Positions 45,558 through 58,851 of a stretch of 64,000 bases of DNA are shown one piece after another. This DNA comes from Luscinia megarhynchos. Its lineage: Eukaryota > Chordata > Aves > Passeriformes > Turdidae. The stretch covers positions 19,971,820-20,035,819 of the forward strand of contig CM067569.1 in assembly GCA_034336665.1 (NCBI GenBank), written 5' to 3'. A program made the translations under genes and the position numbers. Below the pieces are notes generated by a model. The model was given only the letters and a program-made list of their open reading frames with translations. It made no database searches and was not told where the DNA came from. Numbering within the stretch: the first letter of the stretch is position 1; each line of letters starts with the position of its first letter.

Positions 45558-45670
45558 CCACAAACCAGCCATCATCACACTTCTCCATGACATCGACAAT
45601 GTCACCATCCCTCAGTTCCAGCTCATCATCATTCTGAGGAGTGTAGCTGTAGAGGGCTTGGTAGCTAACT
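45558..45670 (-). CDS. SORBS1: SORBS1 exon, first two-thirds of SH3-3
   Basis: 113 bp, entry phase 2, exit phase 1; acceptor GGTTTTTAG|AGTTAGC, donor GTGG|GTGAGT. Reads (I)[38 protein letters not shown]. It contains the ALYxY motif, the acidic RT loop (NDDELEL) and the conserved DDGW of the n-Src/beta-strand region. This is the SORBS1 SH3-3, which in the family binds partners such as SOS, CBL and synaptojanin. Confidence 0.96.
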
Positions 45671-46793
45671 CTAAAAACCAGAAAGATACTACATGTTAGC
45701 CATTGGATTTATTTCACATCCCTTCAGGAGGAGATGTTCCCCTTCCCCACATTCCTATTACATACTGTTGAATGCAATCTGGACCTGTATTTGCCTTTTG
45801 AGAGGTGGAAGCCAACTGCATTGAACTCACTGTTGTCAAAAGGTCATGGTAGTAAAATGTGTCATGCCTACACTGTGTGGGACATGTGGAGAGCTTCTGC
45901 TCCCTTTATGCCATGTAGTTGTCTGCACAGACAAACAACAAGAGTCTTCCTAACATGTAGCACCTAGACAGTGTTCAATTGCAGACACCCTACTGAGTGC
46001 AAGCCAAAACCTGGATACACTCATTCCTGGGCTGCATGAGACAGCTGTTCCCTTGCCCAGGCACACAAGCAGAGCCATAACTGACCAAATGGCAGAGCAA
46101 AGGACTTTAGAAAAAGTCTCTACTGCACTAAGGTTGCTGGACAAATCATGGCTGAGGAGGTCTGGTGGAAACAAAACGCAAGGCTGAGTCCTGCCTTGAG
46201 ATGGCACTCAGCATTCATTACAAAGTATACCTATGGACTGGAAACAATCTTTGAGCAAATTTGGGGAGGCTTAGGTCCCCTGCCTATAGAGCATGAAAAC
46301 AGGACTGATGTGAGATGTTTCTGCTCTGCATAAAGCAAAGGCTCCTTTCACCAGCCAACTGCTGTGAACATCAGTCCCCAGCACACAGTGCAGGCTGCTA
46401 TTCTCAAAACCATCAGTGTAAGGCCCCACCAAGCTTAGAGGCAGCTCCACTGAACAGCTTTGAATATCTCAGCCTTGGTCTCTCAGCTACCAATCCACCT
46501 GTGGAACTGGTCAGCAATGCACCAAGTGGCTTTGGTGTTGGGACTCTCACTGTACTGTGAGAGGCTAAAAACAGGGCTGAACACATTGATTGTTTCAGCT
46601 GCTATACAGACAGAAAGGGCACAGTCTGAAACTCATTATGAGGATAGGTGGCTACTTTTGTTCTTTAATGCAAGGCTGACATATTAATATAATTCTAATT
46701 AACCTTCTGAAACAGAGAGCTCTCATACCTCCCTATCTTCACCACCAGTCAGAAATATGGGCCCTAGAAGAGATGGGAACCAAAAGAACTTAC
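45671..46793 (-). other. SORBS1: SORBS1 intron before the SH3-3 exons
   Basis: 1.1 kb, no exon or repeat recognised. Confidence 0.6.
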
Positions 46794-46852
46794 ATGTCTC
46801 GTGGTGTTTGACTTCGCTCAGGGCTGGCTCCTTGCTGCTGTGCTTGAGGTTG
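46794..46852 (-). CDS. SORBS1: SORBS1 short linker exon before SH3-3
   Basis: 59 bp, entry phase 0, exit phase 2; acceptor ATTTCTCAG|CAACC, donor GACAT|GTAAGT. Encodes QPQAQQQGASPERSQTPRD plus a split codon. It matches the Gln-rich linker of SORBS1 (recalled in human as QPQAQQRRVTPDRSQTSQD). Entry in phase 0 lets it be joined to any of the three upstream exons ending in phase 0. Confidence 0.93.
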
Positions 46853-49262
46853 CTGAGAAATGATGAGAGATGATTTATGGTCATTAGAGGTCACCTTGTG
46901 GCGAGAGTCAAGAGGCTGAGAAATAGTACTGCAGTAATGAACAGATTTTTCTGCAATGTTTATGATTTCATTGCAAACAGCTTCCTGTGTGGTAGGCAGC
47001 ATTGACATCCAAGAACACCCAAAATATAGTCAACAGGGGGAAGGGAGGGGAAAATATAGATAAGAAGAGATGGGACATTCCAGTTGCAGCATAATAGTCC
47101 AGTAAAAAAAAACAAAAACAAAAAAGAGTTGTAGATCCAGGTAAATATCCAGGTAGTGGAGTGCAGAAGGGATCCAGATGTAAGCATGGAAAAACAGGCA
47201 AGACACAGAAGAATTTGGCATTTAGTTTGAAGATTTGTAACATACATTTACACATATTTTTAAAAGCAGCAGCACAAGAGGTTGCAATTAGTTATGCAGT
47301 GGCACCATTCCAAACGCTATGAAGTCAGTTCAAGAATGCAAGGTGAGGCTGAGCTGCTCCATTCATGCACTTGGCTTCATTTAACTTATACCCAGGGTCT
47401 GGCAGCACAATTAGCCCAACTTCTCATTGGCTGTCATGGTTTTTCTAATCGTTAAATTATCTTTCTTCTGTTGCAAACAAGCAATATATGCAAAGAGATA
47501 AATATGTACCTACTTTGCAACTAAAAATAGTGCTGGTATTTCATCTCTTACTGAGGTGTTACAGTCTGGGTGAAGAGTGTCTAGGACTACACATCTGAGT
47601 CAAACAGGGGCCTTACCACATAGCTCTTTTCAGACTCTGTGAGATCTGGTCCAGCTCTCAATGAATGGTGGGAAGGCTGTGTGATCACCAAGCAAATGAT
47701 AAGGAAGACATTTTAGCAGATGTTATATTGGTCAGAATTTAAAAAATGTAAATGGAGTGCAGACAACAAAAGAAAATGAACAACAACTCCCCTCCCCAGC
47801 CCAGCACCACACTTTTTGGACAACAAGATCATTTACACAAGAGACATTGAGGCTACAGTAAGATAACAGCACTGCAGCACACAGAATGCTGCAAGGGAAA
47901 GGAGACAGCAAAACAGAAGGTAGGGCAGGGAATCAGAGTGGAAGGTTATGGACATTGCTACAGCCAGAAATGGTACAATAGTACCATACTGCATTCCTGT
48001 AGGGGAAAAAGAACATGGACAGGAGCACATACTTGGGAGCATCAAAACTGAAAGGCCAAAAGCATGCTGGAAGGCACCTGCTGCTGTTTCTAGAAAAGCC
48101 CTCAATGACTTTGACACACAGAAGATTACTTTGACATGGAAGAGAACAGCAATTCGCTTTCTTTTTCTTTTAAAAAAAACCAACATCTCAGGTCCTCAGA
48201 AGGCACAATGCCATGTAACCCGAATAAAATCACTCTACCCTGTACCAAGGAAGGATCTGAAATGTTCCATTAATTCCCACAAGAAGGCAGAGCTTCAGGT
48301 CAGAGGAGGCCCAGACTGAAAAACCCAGCTCCAAACAGCAGCACCAGTGAAGCTGCTGGACTCTGCCCTGCCTCACTCCCCAGTCACACCTCTTCACAGG
48401 GACCATGTGTCCCAGGACACAGAGAGAAATCAGTGTTTGAGACTGGAGGTTTTATGGGGAAGATCCCTGAAAAAGCCATACAGGTACTCACAGCCTGGTT
48501 TTGCACGTTTTTACATATTCAAACACCCACTGAAAGCAAGGTGCATGCTGTGAGCAAACAGAATATCTCAGCTAGTGTAATGCCTGCAGGGCTGCATGGC
48601 AAAGTGGATTGAGATGGCCATGCTCTGTGATCATTCAATACAATTTTCAACCTAAATTTCACAGGCCTCAATTTTAAGCTTTGTGTCTTCCTCTTTATTC
48701 ACCTCAGCAGTGCCCTCCAGTAAAAAACTTGCTTTTTCATGGCACACTGAGACAGAGCAGCAGCAGAGTAGAGAGGTCTGTGACACCTTCAGCACAAACA
48801 TGCTCAAAGACTGGAGAAGTGCAGGGTGATGAGCTCATTCCTCTCAAAGCTCCACTCAACCACATCTTGGACGTTTGGAGCTGTGCCCACCACTGTATTA
48901 AAGCAAACCATCCCTTCTCTCAAGGACTGTGACCCACTCTAGGCCAACCCAGCCCCACAGCAACTCCTTTGTAGTCAGCTCTACTGCCTGGTGCTGGAAT
49001 CTGGGAACACTGCCCCATGAAACAATGCTCTGTTACCATGTATATTTCTAGAGAAAAGAATTTAAATGTAAGTTCAATGTACTAATTGCACTGGAATTTG
49101 CATTCAAAGCATTTACTGTGGAGCCTGAAATCCTCACAGGACTTCTGGAAGTCCCTCCTGCCTATCATCAGCCCTGAAAGGCAAATGAAAAAATAACAAA
49201 TTTAAAGTTAATACTGTGCAGACCAACTGGATATAGTGCATTAAATCTGATGAGACCAGAGC

Positions 49263-49331
49263 TAGCTCAGGTGGTTGAGTAGCTGGAAAAACCAATTTCC
49301 GCTGAGGCAGCTGTAAGAATGGTTTCGGGTG
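49263..49331 (+). repeat. Possible remnant of a tRNA-derived SINE
   Basis: TAGCTCAGGTGG (49,263-49,274) fits the pol III A-box consensus and is followed by GTTGAGTAGC. A weak B-box-like GGTTTCGGGT occurs at 49,321-49,330, followed by a T-rich stretch. The region does not fold as a tRNA. A degraded SINE is the best guess; chance resemblance is possible. Confidence 0.25.
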
Positions 49332-50220
49332 TTTTGTTTTGTTTTTTTAATTCAAGAAAGTGCTTCTCTGTTCCATAACAATAAATTCACTGCTGAAATT
49401 GCTCCATGAGCTGCTAAGACCACGTGGTCCATTTCCCATTGATTACTTGTGACTTCCCTGTGCAGCTTTTCCTCCTAAAAGCATTAATATCTTGAATTAA
49501 ATTAGTTATGTGAAAGCTAAAAAATTGACACTGCCTCTGAATGTTCCACAGTGCAGGTTTGTATGTGTATCACCAGGAGGTGCAGCATCAGAACCCTGGT
49601 CACATTCCCTTTCCTGGCAGGATCCTCACTGGACTTCCATCCAATTCCTGACAAGACACATGACTAAGTGAATCCCCTCTGGCCTCTGCCCCAGAGATCC
49701 ACGCAGCTCCCACCAAAGCACTAACTCCCAGGGCTACAGTAGAGCCCTGCAGTGAGGTGGTGAAACATCCCACAGTCAGCAACCATGCCAGTACTAGCTA
49801 AACAGGATGAAAAACGGACCAGATCAGATCCCATCATTTTGGACTGTAAATGTACCACCCCACTAAAGTAAACAAGTGACCTTGATAGAGTGATCTAGGT
49901 GGCTTTTTAGTTTTGTTTTGTTTTAATCCACCAACCAAATCCTACATTATTCTTTCAGGGAAGGAAGAGATTAAAGGGGAAAAGAAGTGTTATAGGTCCA
50001 ATTGCTCTTCAAACATGGGTTTAGACAGTCCATGTACTACGTACAGTGGTGGTTCCCCTGTGCCAGAGGTGGCTGAGGAATTGGGAAGTGTAAGCTCCAC
50101 AGTATAAAAGACCTCCCCCAAAACACTGCACCAGCCCTGTAAGTGCTGAGGGTAAGGCCCTAAAAGTGACCAAGTATTCACAGCCCCTGAGGACATCTCA
50201 ACTTCTACCTGCTCAGCCAC

Positions 50221-50271
50221 ACTAAGTGCTTTGTTAAGGCTAAGCGAATAAACTTAAGCAAGTGCTTAAGT
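50221..50271. repeat. Palindromic element, probable ancient amniote repeat
   Basis: ACTTAAGCA (50,252-50,260) and TGCTTAAGT (50,263-50,271) form a perfect 9-bp inverted repeat with a 2-bp spacer, preceded by CTAAGTGCTTTGTTAAGGC. Sequences of the GCACTTAAGCA / TGCTTAAGTGCTTTG kind recur in bird and reptile genomes; I cannot name the family. Confidence 0.4.
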
Positions 50272-53200
50272 CTCTGTCTCCACGTCTACAGACTGTGCAT
50301 ACAAATATGCAGTACAGTCAGTCCTAAAGCACAGCTGGCCAGTGTTTCCACCTCATATGGAGTTTGGGGATGGATCTAAAGAGCACCACAAGTTTGTAAA
50401 ATTACCAGGAAAAGGTTCAACATTAATAGCCTGGAAAATCCCTAAGGCAGGTTCTAAATGCTAGGAAGAAGGATGCTGGGGCTGCTCAACAGTGCCCTCC
50501 CTGCTCCTAGTGAAGCTGAGTGTCATCAGTACATCTGTCCACTGCAGCTCTTGTTTATGTGTCTTCCATCCATTTCAGGTGGGAGTTAAAGGACTACAAA
50601 AGCAAAGACAAAGCTACACAGAACTGACTCATAGACACACAAGACAGACAGACAAATTGGTTTTCCCTCAGAGGAGGGCAGTCAGCAGCAGTGATGCTCT
50701 CACACGTGAGTGAAGAACCAAGAGCAGGGAGGCTGCCCCCAGCCAGGAGAAACAAAAGGAAAAATCCTGCACACATCAAGCCCAGCTCTGGTGAAAGCAA
50801 ATGGAAATCTGGCTGAAGAGCTCTCACAAAGGACACTGAAAAGGCTGCAGAGTGGAGCAGCCTGACCTGAAGACTGTCATCATCAGTGCAAAGACTCCCT
50901 GGACTCTGGATCAGAAGTTGAAGGCTGTGTCTACAGCAGAAAAAGGCATTTTCCTTGGAAAAACAGGTACCAATGTCTGCTGCAGGTTGTCCAGCTCTGC
51001 CTTGGAGAGCAAGCACTTGGCAGAAACATTGGCATGCTCAATCTGTAGAGCAACAGAAAACCACTGGAGGAGATAAAAGTTTATCTTGTACATGGTGCAG
51101 AGCAAGGAACATGCCAAGGGTAGCTGGTCTGTGCTGGAGAACATCGGGGCTGAACATCCACCTCATATGCTCACCTCTCTACCAGCTAAAAGCAGCTGAA
51201 ATTACCACTCTGATACAGTGGTTCTATACAATGCAAAGGAGCAGATGGGTCCCACCAACATCCCTCATGTTGCTGATACAGGGGCAGCAATCCTGTCCTT
51301 GTCCAGCCAACCTGCCTTCCTCCCCCACAGCTGCAGTCCAACCCCAGGGCCAAAGCCACCACACTGCTCACACACTTGCAGGCACCACTGCTGACTGTCA
51401 CACTCTGCTAACAGGATCTCTGAGTATGAACAGGAATTAGAATGGAAAATTCCTGCAGGTTCCCTGAAATGAATTAATTTGATAGATTATGTTACTCCTT
51501 AATAACATATTTTACTAGAATATTGAAACAAGTTATCTGCAAGTTATACTTGAAATATCTTCACATGCTGTGAGGTAATTTTTGTTTATTTTTAGTTGGG
51601 ACTGTGAAAGCAAACAAAAGGGAACTTCAGAACAGTTTAAAGGGAGCCAATGCAATTTATATTTTTACTTAACCTAACAGGTAAGAACACAGTCCTTTCA
51701 CCAGTCCTATACCAAAGGATCTTGAATCTGCAAATAACCCTGGGTCAGAATTTCATAACTGGAGAGGTTATCCATAATGAGAAAGAAACCTAAAATTCAA
51801 AATCATAAAGTACCTCAAACATCAGGGATGGGCATTAATGGAAGGAAAACCAAAATGTAAAGTCTCATTTCCATGTGTGCTAAGTGTTTTTCTTATTTGA
51901 TTAAAATCAGTTGAGAGGTACAGATTTTTGAAGTGCCTCCAGGGTATACCTGAAGTTCTGTTGAAACCATCAGCCTCTGTATGGATCACCCAGATAATGA
52001 GAAGCCATTTGCACATATAAATACCACTCCTGCTCCCTAAATAACTGCGGACCTAGAGCTGAAAAGGAGGTCAAGACTACTGCTAATGTCACACAGTTTT
52101 AACTTGACACTGGCAATGCTCTGATTGTCAAGGCATATAAAATATAAATATTGACTTTGACTCCAAAGAAAGGCCATGGGGTCTTATTACAACCAGGTGG
52201 AACACCCAAAATAGAATTGTGTGCTAATCATCACTGGAGAGAATCGTCTTTGTCTAAACGAGTCTCTTTGTTCCTGCTCTTTTGGATCATGTATATGTAG
52301 TGCAAACACCAGCAGGACCAAGCAGATCAGAGCTCAGGGGAAAGGTCAACACAGGAAACTTCTATGAATTTTTAACATGAAGCAGAATATGTATTCTATT
52401 GGATTCGGATATTGAAAGGGAAGCAGGAGATGGCTGAAAGTTATGCAAGCTTCAAGTGGAAGAAAAATGAGTAAGGGTAATAGGAAAATTTCAGGGTTTA
52501 AGCTGTCTCTCCCTTAAACTAATCAAGAAAATAAGTAACATTGGCAACTACTTCCCACATTCATTCTGCATGAAAAACTTGCCTGGTTCACTGATCAAGC
52601 CAAAGATTGCTTCTCCAATACCCATCACTACAAACTCAGTTCAGTTTTTGCTAATTGTAAACTTTCTGTTTCAAATATTGCCATCTTGTGGAAGCTGCCT
52701 TGAAGGACTGATGAGGCACCAGCAGATGTAAGTATTGCTCATTCCCACACTCTGGGCACCCCAGACACAGTGCTGAGGCTGTGCTTTGCTGCACAGACCC
52801 TACTGCAGCCCTCTTTAAAACATTTGTAGCCCTCAGCAATAGAGCTTAGAACTTCTACCTGAGGAGACCAGAGCAGGCCCCTGCATTGTGGGTACCAAGT
52901 TGTGAATGCCTTATTCCCAGCACTGAGATGCTCAAACCTTGAATCCTGATATTGGGGGTAAAACAATACCTGAATCAAATTTCCTTGTGCTACACCATTC
53001 CTACTAAGAATGGTACCAACATTGCCTTATAGTGCAATCAAGCTGTAGGAGCTCAAGGTCAGAGCTAAGCAAACTCTAAGTTAATCTTTTGGAGGAACCA
53101 ATAAACAGATTCTCAGCTGGTACAAACAAGCAGAAACCTAAACTTGATCTATGTAGATTTGCAGCAGCTGAAGATTTTGCCCATGCCTGCTCTTCTGCAC

Positions 53201-53362
53201 AGCCTACAAGTAGTTTTTCCTTTTTTAAATAAAAATTCTAAATTAAAGGAAAATTATCTCACCTGTGTAATCAATGAGTGGCTAAATAAGCATATGACAA
53301 AACAATGGCATGGCATGGAAACAACTCTAAGTAATGGAGGAGTAAGCAGCAAAGATGATTAC

Positions 53363-53479
53363 CTGTGGCTTATTGACTCTGCGTGTAAGTCTGGGAGGTG
53401 GCTGTGTTGTGACAGTAGAGGAAGAGAGGGTAGAGGAAGAGAGAGGAGCAGATGAAGAGAATACTTTTGAGTCTGCAGT
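53363..53479 (-). CDS. SORBS1: SORBS1 Ser/Thr-rich cassette exon (117 bp)
   Basis: 117 bp, phase 0 in and 0 out; acceptor TTCTTCAAAAG|ACT after a good pyrimidine tract, donor CCACAG|GTAATC. Encodes TADSKVFSSSAPLSSSTLSS, STVTTQPPPRLTRRVNKPQ: a Ser/Thr run, then a proline/arginine segment (QPPPRLTRR) that could serve as an SH3 ligand or phosphorylation site. It lies between the 729-bp cassette and the linker exon and can be skipped without changing frame. I do not firmly recall this exon in human SORBS1, so it may be a lineage-limited or under-annotated cassette. Confidence 0.6.
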
Positions 53480-54773
53480 CTTTTGAAGAAAAGAAAAATT
53501 GGTCAGCTTGGCACGTACTCTCTTATCATAACCACTGCTAGTGATAAGAGCATCTACTCTCCAGTAAATTTGAAGCACACACAGCAACAGTAATTCCATG
53601 CAAGGACAAGTGCAGTTTCCAGTTGGTTTGTCTGAGCTGACTACCTCACTCTGTTTTAAACATGCAGGTTAAGTCTAAAAAATGCTACTAAAATATATCT
53701 GGATGGTAAATAGTACAGTCTTGATACAGCTGCCAGTAGACTGGTTATTATTCAAGCAGAAATCAAATTATTTGTCATGAGTTTTCCCAGTGTGAAACAT
53801 GTCATCTTGGAAACCCTGTTTTCTCATTATTTAATGTTGGCTAGATGGGGTATGTCATGGAAGCTATTGCAGTGCATCCAAGACAGTATTTAGAATTCTA
53901 TATTTCAAATCCTCCAAACTTACACTCATTGGGGTACTGTACTGTAATTGGGCTGGCTGTATCCCACAATAGGCCCCAAGGCAACAAAGAGCTGCAAAGT
54001 AAAGCATATATCCTATACAAGGACTGAGGGCTGAAGATATGTTGTAGAAGCTGCTAGGGAGTTCCCTCTGTGCTTCCTCTAATTGTAATATACACCTACA
54101 TATAACTAAAATAATCTTGGGGGAAAGCATCATTAGGTCTGATTCTCACTTGTGGCTACAGCCATTCATATAATTTTAGAAATGCAAAGGTAATAACTTC
54201 CTCTCAGTACATAGATAACAATCAAGACTCTATTAGTCATGCATATCCCAGATTAAGGTTCACTAAACCATAGGTTCCAGGATCAAATGGGGACACCTTT
54301 CGTGATTCTAGGAGCCAGGCTTATGTTTAAAATGCTTTTCAGTCCTTGGCTTTAGGAAAAGCAAACAAATTATGTAACAAAAAAAATTATTGAGTGCACA
54401 CCGTAAAATCTCTGATTAGCAAGAAATTGCCTGTATTCTACACAGTGGGCCTGTGTGATGCTTTCATCAGATACATCTGGTAATAGCTGCTATCTGGGAT
54501 AATCACCTCATTAGATGCAATTGATTGTGTCAGTCTTGGGTTATTTATTCTAAAATAATTTCCTCTACACTGCTCTCGAGCCCTCTTCCAAAACTTTTTC
54601 ATCTGCTATCAAGTGAATGCCACTGGTGACTCCTGAAAAAATGTCTTAGGATCATGAAAATGACATGTGGCAGCCACTGGCTCTGCTTTGCCAGCAGAGC
54701 AGCACAAACCTCAACCCACCAGTTAAACAAAATCAGCAATTCAGAGCAGCACACACACATGCAGGAGAAGTAC
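53480..54773 (-). other. SORBS1: SORBS1 intron between the two cassettes
   Basis: 1.3 kb, AT-rich; no exon or repeat recognised. Confidence 0.6.
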
Positions 54774-55502
54774 CTTCTTTTCCCCGCTTTGAAACTTCCC
54801 CGTATCACCTTTCCTCACGTCTCTTTTCTCTGTTTTACCTCCCTGAACAATAGCCATTAGCTCCTGACACAACTGGTTGTCCTCAGAGGAACCCACAGGT
54901 CTCCTTTCTGGGCTCGCACGCATGTCTAGCTGGGATGGTTTCAGGCAGCGCTCAGCAGAGATCTTGGGGGCAGCATGAGCACTCTGCTCAGCGTGGCTGC
55001 TGCCCTCTCCTGTCTTTTGCAGCCAGGCTGGGCTGGCAGTGCTGTCACGCTGCTCTGCGAGGATGCTTTCAGGGCTCTCCACTGCCCAGTGAGAGGAGTT
55101 AGAGTAAGTCACGCTGGGAGGAGGGGAGTCAACAAACTTGTCTTCGTTTTGTGGAGTGGCCTGGTAGAAACTGCGGGCAGAGGACTGAGGTCTGGATGAG
55201 GAAGAGGGCAATGGGGATTTAATGGACCTGGGAGTCGAGGAGCCAGAGAGATGAGAATGGTGGAGGCTGCCTGTAGGGGAAGGGCTGGCTGCAGCAGAAG
55301 GCGAGAGATAGTCAGTGTGAGAGAGGGAGGCTTCAGGCAGAGGAGGCAATGGAGGAGTTATGGCAGGAGTGGTGCTGGGAGACACTCCCACGGTCAGAGC
55401 AATCCACTCGGATGTGACCGCCTGCACCTCTGGAGACAAAGCGCGGCGCGCAAAAGGCAAAGGCGGAGGAGTTGGAGTATGGAGCAGCTCAGAGCTGGGA
55501 GA
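54774..55502 (-). CDS. SORBS1: SORBS1 large cassette exon between SH3-2 and SH3-3
   Basis: 729 bp (243 codons), phase 0 in and 0 out; acceptor GTCTCCTTCAAG|TCT, donor AAGAAG|GTACTT. Begins SPSSELLHTPTPPPLPFARR, then ALSPEVQAVTSEWIALTVGV and a long Ser/Pro-rich low-complexity region (ITPPLPPLPEASLSHTDYLS, SSSTPRSIKSPLPSSSSRPQ), then PKISAERCLKPSQ near the end. The first 45 residues match the alternative SORBS1 insert recalled as RRALSPEMHAVTSEWISLTV in human; the rest diverges, as expected for disordered sequence. The TPPPLP and TPPLPPLPE stretches are potential SH3 ligands. Being in-frame and phase-symmetric, it is probably alternatively spliced. Confidence 0.9.
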
Positions 55503-57389
55503 CTTGAAGGAGACAAAAGCAGGAGAGAAAAAGAAAGAAATGAACAAAAAAATAATAAAGGAAATACAAAACCAAGCCAAAGTAAAAGGAGAGAGAGCAA
55601 GTGTGGAAAGAAGCAGATCTGTGACCACGTGTGTAAGTTTTCTATGGGTGCTGTGCTGTCCACAGCTACTCCAACCACAGAGTCCAGCCTGTGTCTGTGC
55701 TGCTAATACCTTCCTCCAGCCTTTGCTAGGGTCCCAGACACAAAACACCTTGTGGCCTCTGACTTCTTACCATAAGCCCTAAGTCCCTCAGGGAGCAGTT
55801 GAAGCCACCATCATGATGGCAGAATGCAGCACTGGACTGGCCTGGAAGCAATAGCTGAGGTCCAGCAAATCACACTGTGGATCCAGCCAGAATTCACTGC
55901 TGCAATGAACTTTGACTTTATCCAACTCCAGCATGGGCAATGCCTGCTCCTCAGGAAACAGGCATTGCCGAAGCTGCACAGGAGAAAGGGATCAAAAAAG
56001 CCAGCTGTGGCTATTTGCTCTTCAGGTCACTAAAAGAGGTCCTGTGTTTATAAGGGCAGAACATACTACCAAGTCCTGCCCTTAGCTTTTACTACCAGCA
56101 GCACTGGTGAGAACAGCTACATTAGCACTGGTCAGACTGTTCCTGAATTCTCAGCCAAGTCACACAAAAAACTAGGGGGAGTACTGACTTTGTAGGGGAG
56201 AATCAAAACAATAGCAAAGGAAATTGAAAAACGGTGGATATGATCCCTTCCACCAAAGGGAGAAGCTTGCAGGGAGCTTGTGGAAGATAGGCCACAGCTA
56301 TGGAGAGGCTGCCAAGCTCACAGAAAATTTCAGCTGACATCCACTTTGACTGAGAATCCCATACAAGCAACAAGTTCTTCCTCTTTACACACTGGCTAAA
56401 GACTAAAACCACTCCTTTTAGGAAAGATCCAGACACACAACAGGCATGAGTCATGGCATCTTTTTTCCTATCCTTTCTGTACCATATATCCCTTCCTCCC
56501 AATCCCAATTCTCCACTTATGTTTCTTGCAATCTTGACCTTGTTTTAGTCCCACGGTTGAGAGGGAGATGCACCAGAACCTTGTGGCCATGACCCACACA
56601 TGAATGCTGACTTCCTCTGCCATGAATATTTGCAGGATGGGAGCAAAACAAAGGGATTTAGAGACTCACTATCTCCCTGATAAGTTTGCCATGGCAAACA
56701 TTCTGGTATTCCCAGATAATTACCTGCTACCATTTTGATTTCTGCTTTGAACTGCAGTATGGTTTATAATGAATCTAATATCCATGGAAGATCCCAGACT
56801 GTCCTGCTCTCAAAAGTTCATTTAGCAGCAGTTTCAAATAGTACAGGCTGTTCTCCTGACCCTGTCTCCAAAAACCCTGGTAATGAGTTAGATCCTACAG
56901 GGGCAGGTATACAGCTTAATTCAAGTTGACTGGGATCAATATAATTCCTCTTATGAACTACAGCACTTCTTAAAACCTTACAGACTATGACACTTCTAAT
57001 ATAAAATTTCCCTCATCACAGTAAAGGTGTGTGAAGTGTAAACACATAATCAGGAGAAGCTGGATCACTAATTCATTCAATCTCTGGCAGTGAAATTCAA
57101 TCACATGGCTGTGAAACTTAGCCCTTTCAACCTGGCCTGGATTCAAGCTACATATCAGATATAAAAAGCTGAGTCTCCAAATCCCCAAATGATCCATTCA
57201 TTAACCTTTTTGGTAAATGAAGCATCACCTTTTCCTGCAGTTGCAGCTTACTGCAGGGAGCACGTGGCTTTATGGCACCAAATTCTAGCCTTAAATACAG
57301 CTTGCTTTCAGCTGCTGCCTCTTGCACAAGAATGGCAGTATCCCCCTGTTTTGCAAGGTGCTGAACCTGGCTGCATCTGGTGCCAGTAC
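55503..57389 (-). other. SORBS1: SORBS1 intron before the large cassette
   Basis: 1.9 kb. The minus-strand frame of the large exon stays open upstream to 55,748, but the acceptor and loss of similarity place the exon edge at 55,502. No repeat recognised. Confidence 0.6.
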
Positions 57390-57584
57390 CTGTGGTGAGG
57401 CTGTCATGCTGCGGCTGGGGGAGAGGGACACCGGAGGGTCGGGATAGTCGATGGCGTTCTTGACCACCGGCCGCTTGAGAACCTCCACGTAAGTGACGGG
57501 GAAGATGCCCTGGCGACTGGTGCCAGGGATCCTGCCTTCGTACCAGTTCTCGTCCACTCGCCGGATCAACGTGATCCTTTCACC
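57390..57584 (-). CDS. SORBS1: SORBS1 exon, second part of SH3-2 plus linker
   Basis: 195 bp (65 codons), phase 0 in and out; acceptor CTTCCCGCAG|GGTGAAAGG, donor CCACAG|GTACTG. Encodes [40 protein letters not shown], then [20 protein letters not shown] and TASPQ. DENWYEG and [10 protein letters not shown] are the SH3 core motifs, with the conserved Trp and the ALYDY-pocket Pro and Tyr. The exon is markedly GC-richer than its surroundings. In the family SH3-1 and SH3-2 together bind vinculin. Confidence 0.97.
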
Positions 57585-58740
<1,156 letters not shown>

Positions 58741-58851
58741 CTAGAATGAACAAACAGAATCAGCTAAGTCTCATACACAAAGCCCATAAACTGGTGTCTG
58801 GCAGGCAGAAAGGGAGTGGACAAAGAGAACACCTGCAAGGAAAGCAGCTAC

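Larger units (their letters stand above)
46853..53362 (-). other. SORBS1: Large SORBS1 intron between cassette and linker exons
   Basis: 6.5 kb. An A-rich patch lies at 47,105-47,126. A tRNA-like A-box at 49,263-49,274 and a palindromic old repeat at 50,221-50,271 are listed separately. Open frames at 47,948-48,319 and 50,955-51,440 show no protein family. No exon is supported. Confidence 0.55.

Noticed and set aside
50955..51440. 161-codon plus-strand open frame
   Set aside because: No family resemblance or repeat signature; probable chance frame in a SORBS1 intron.
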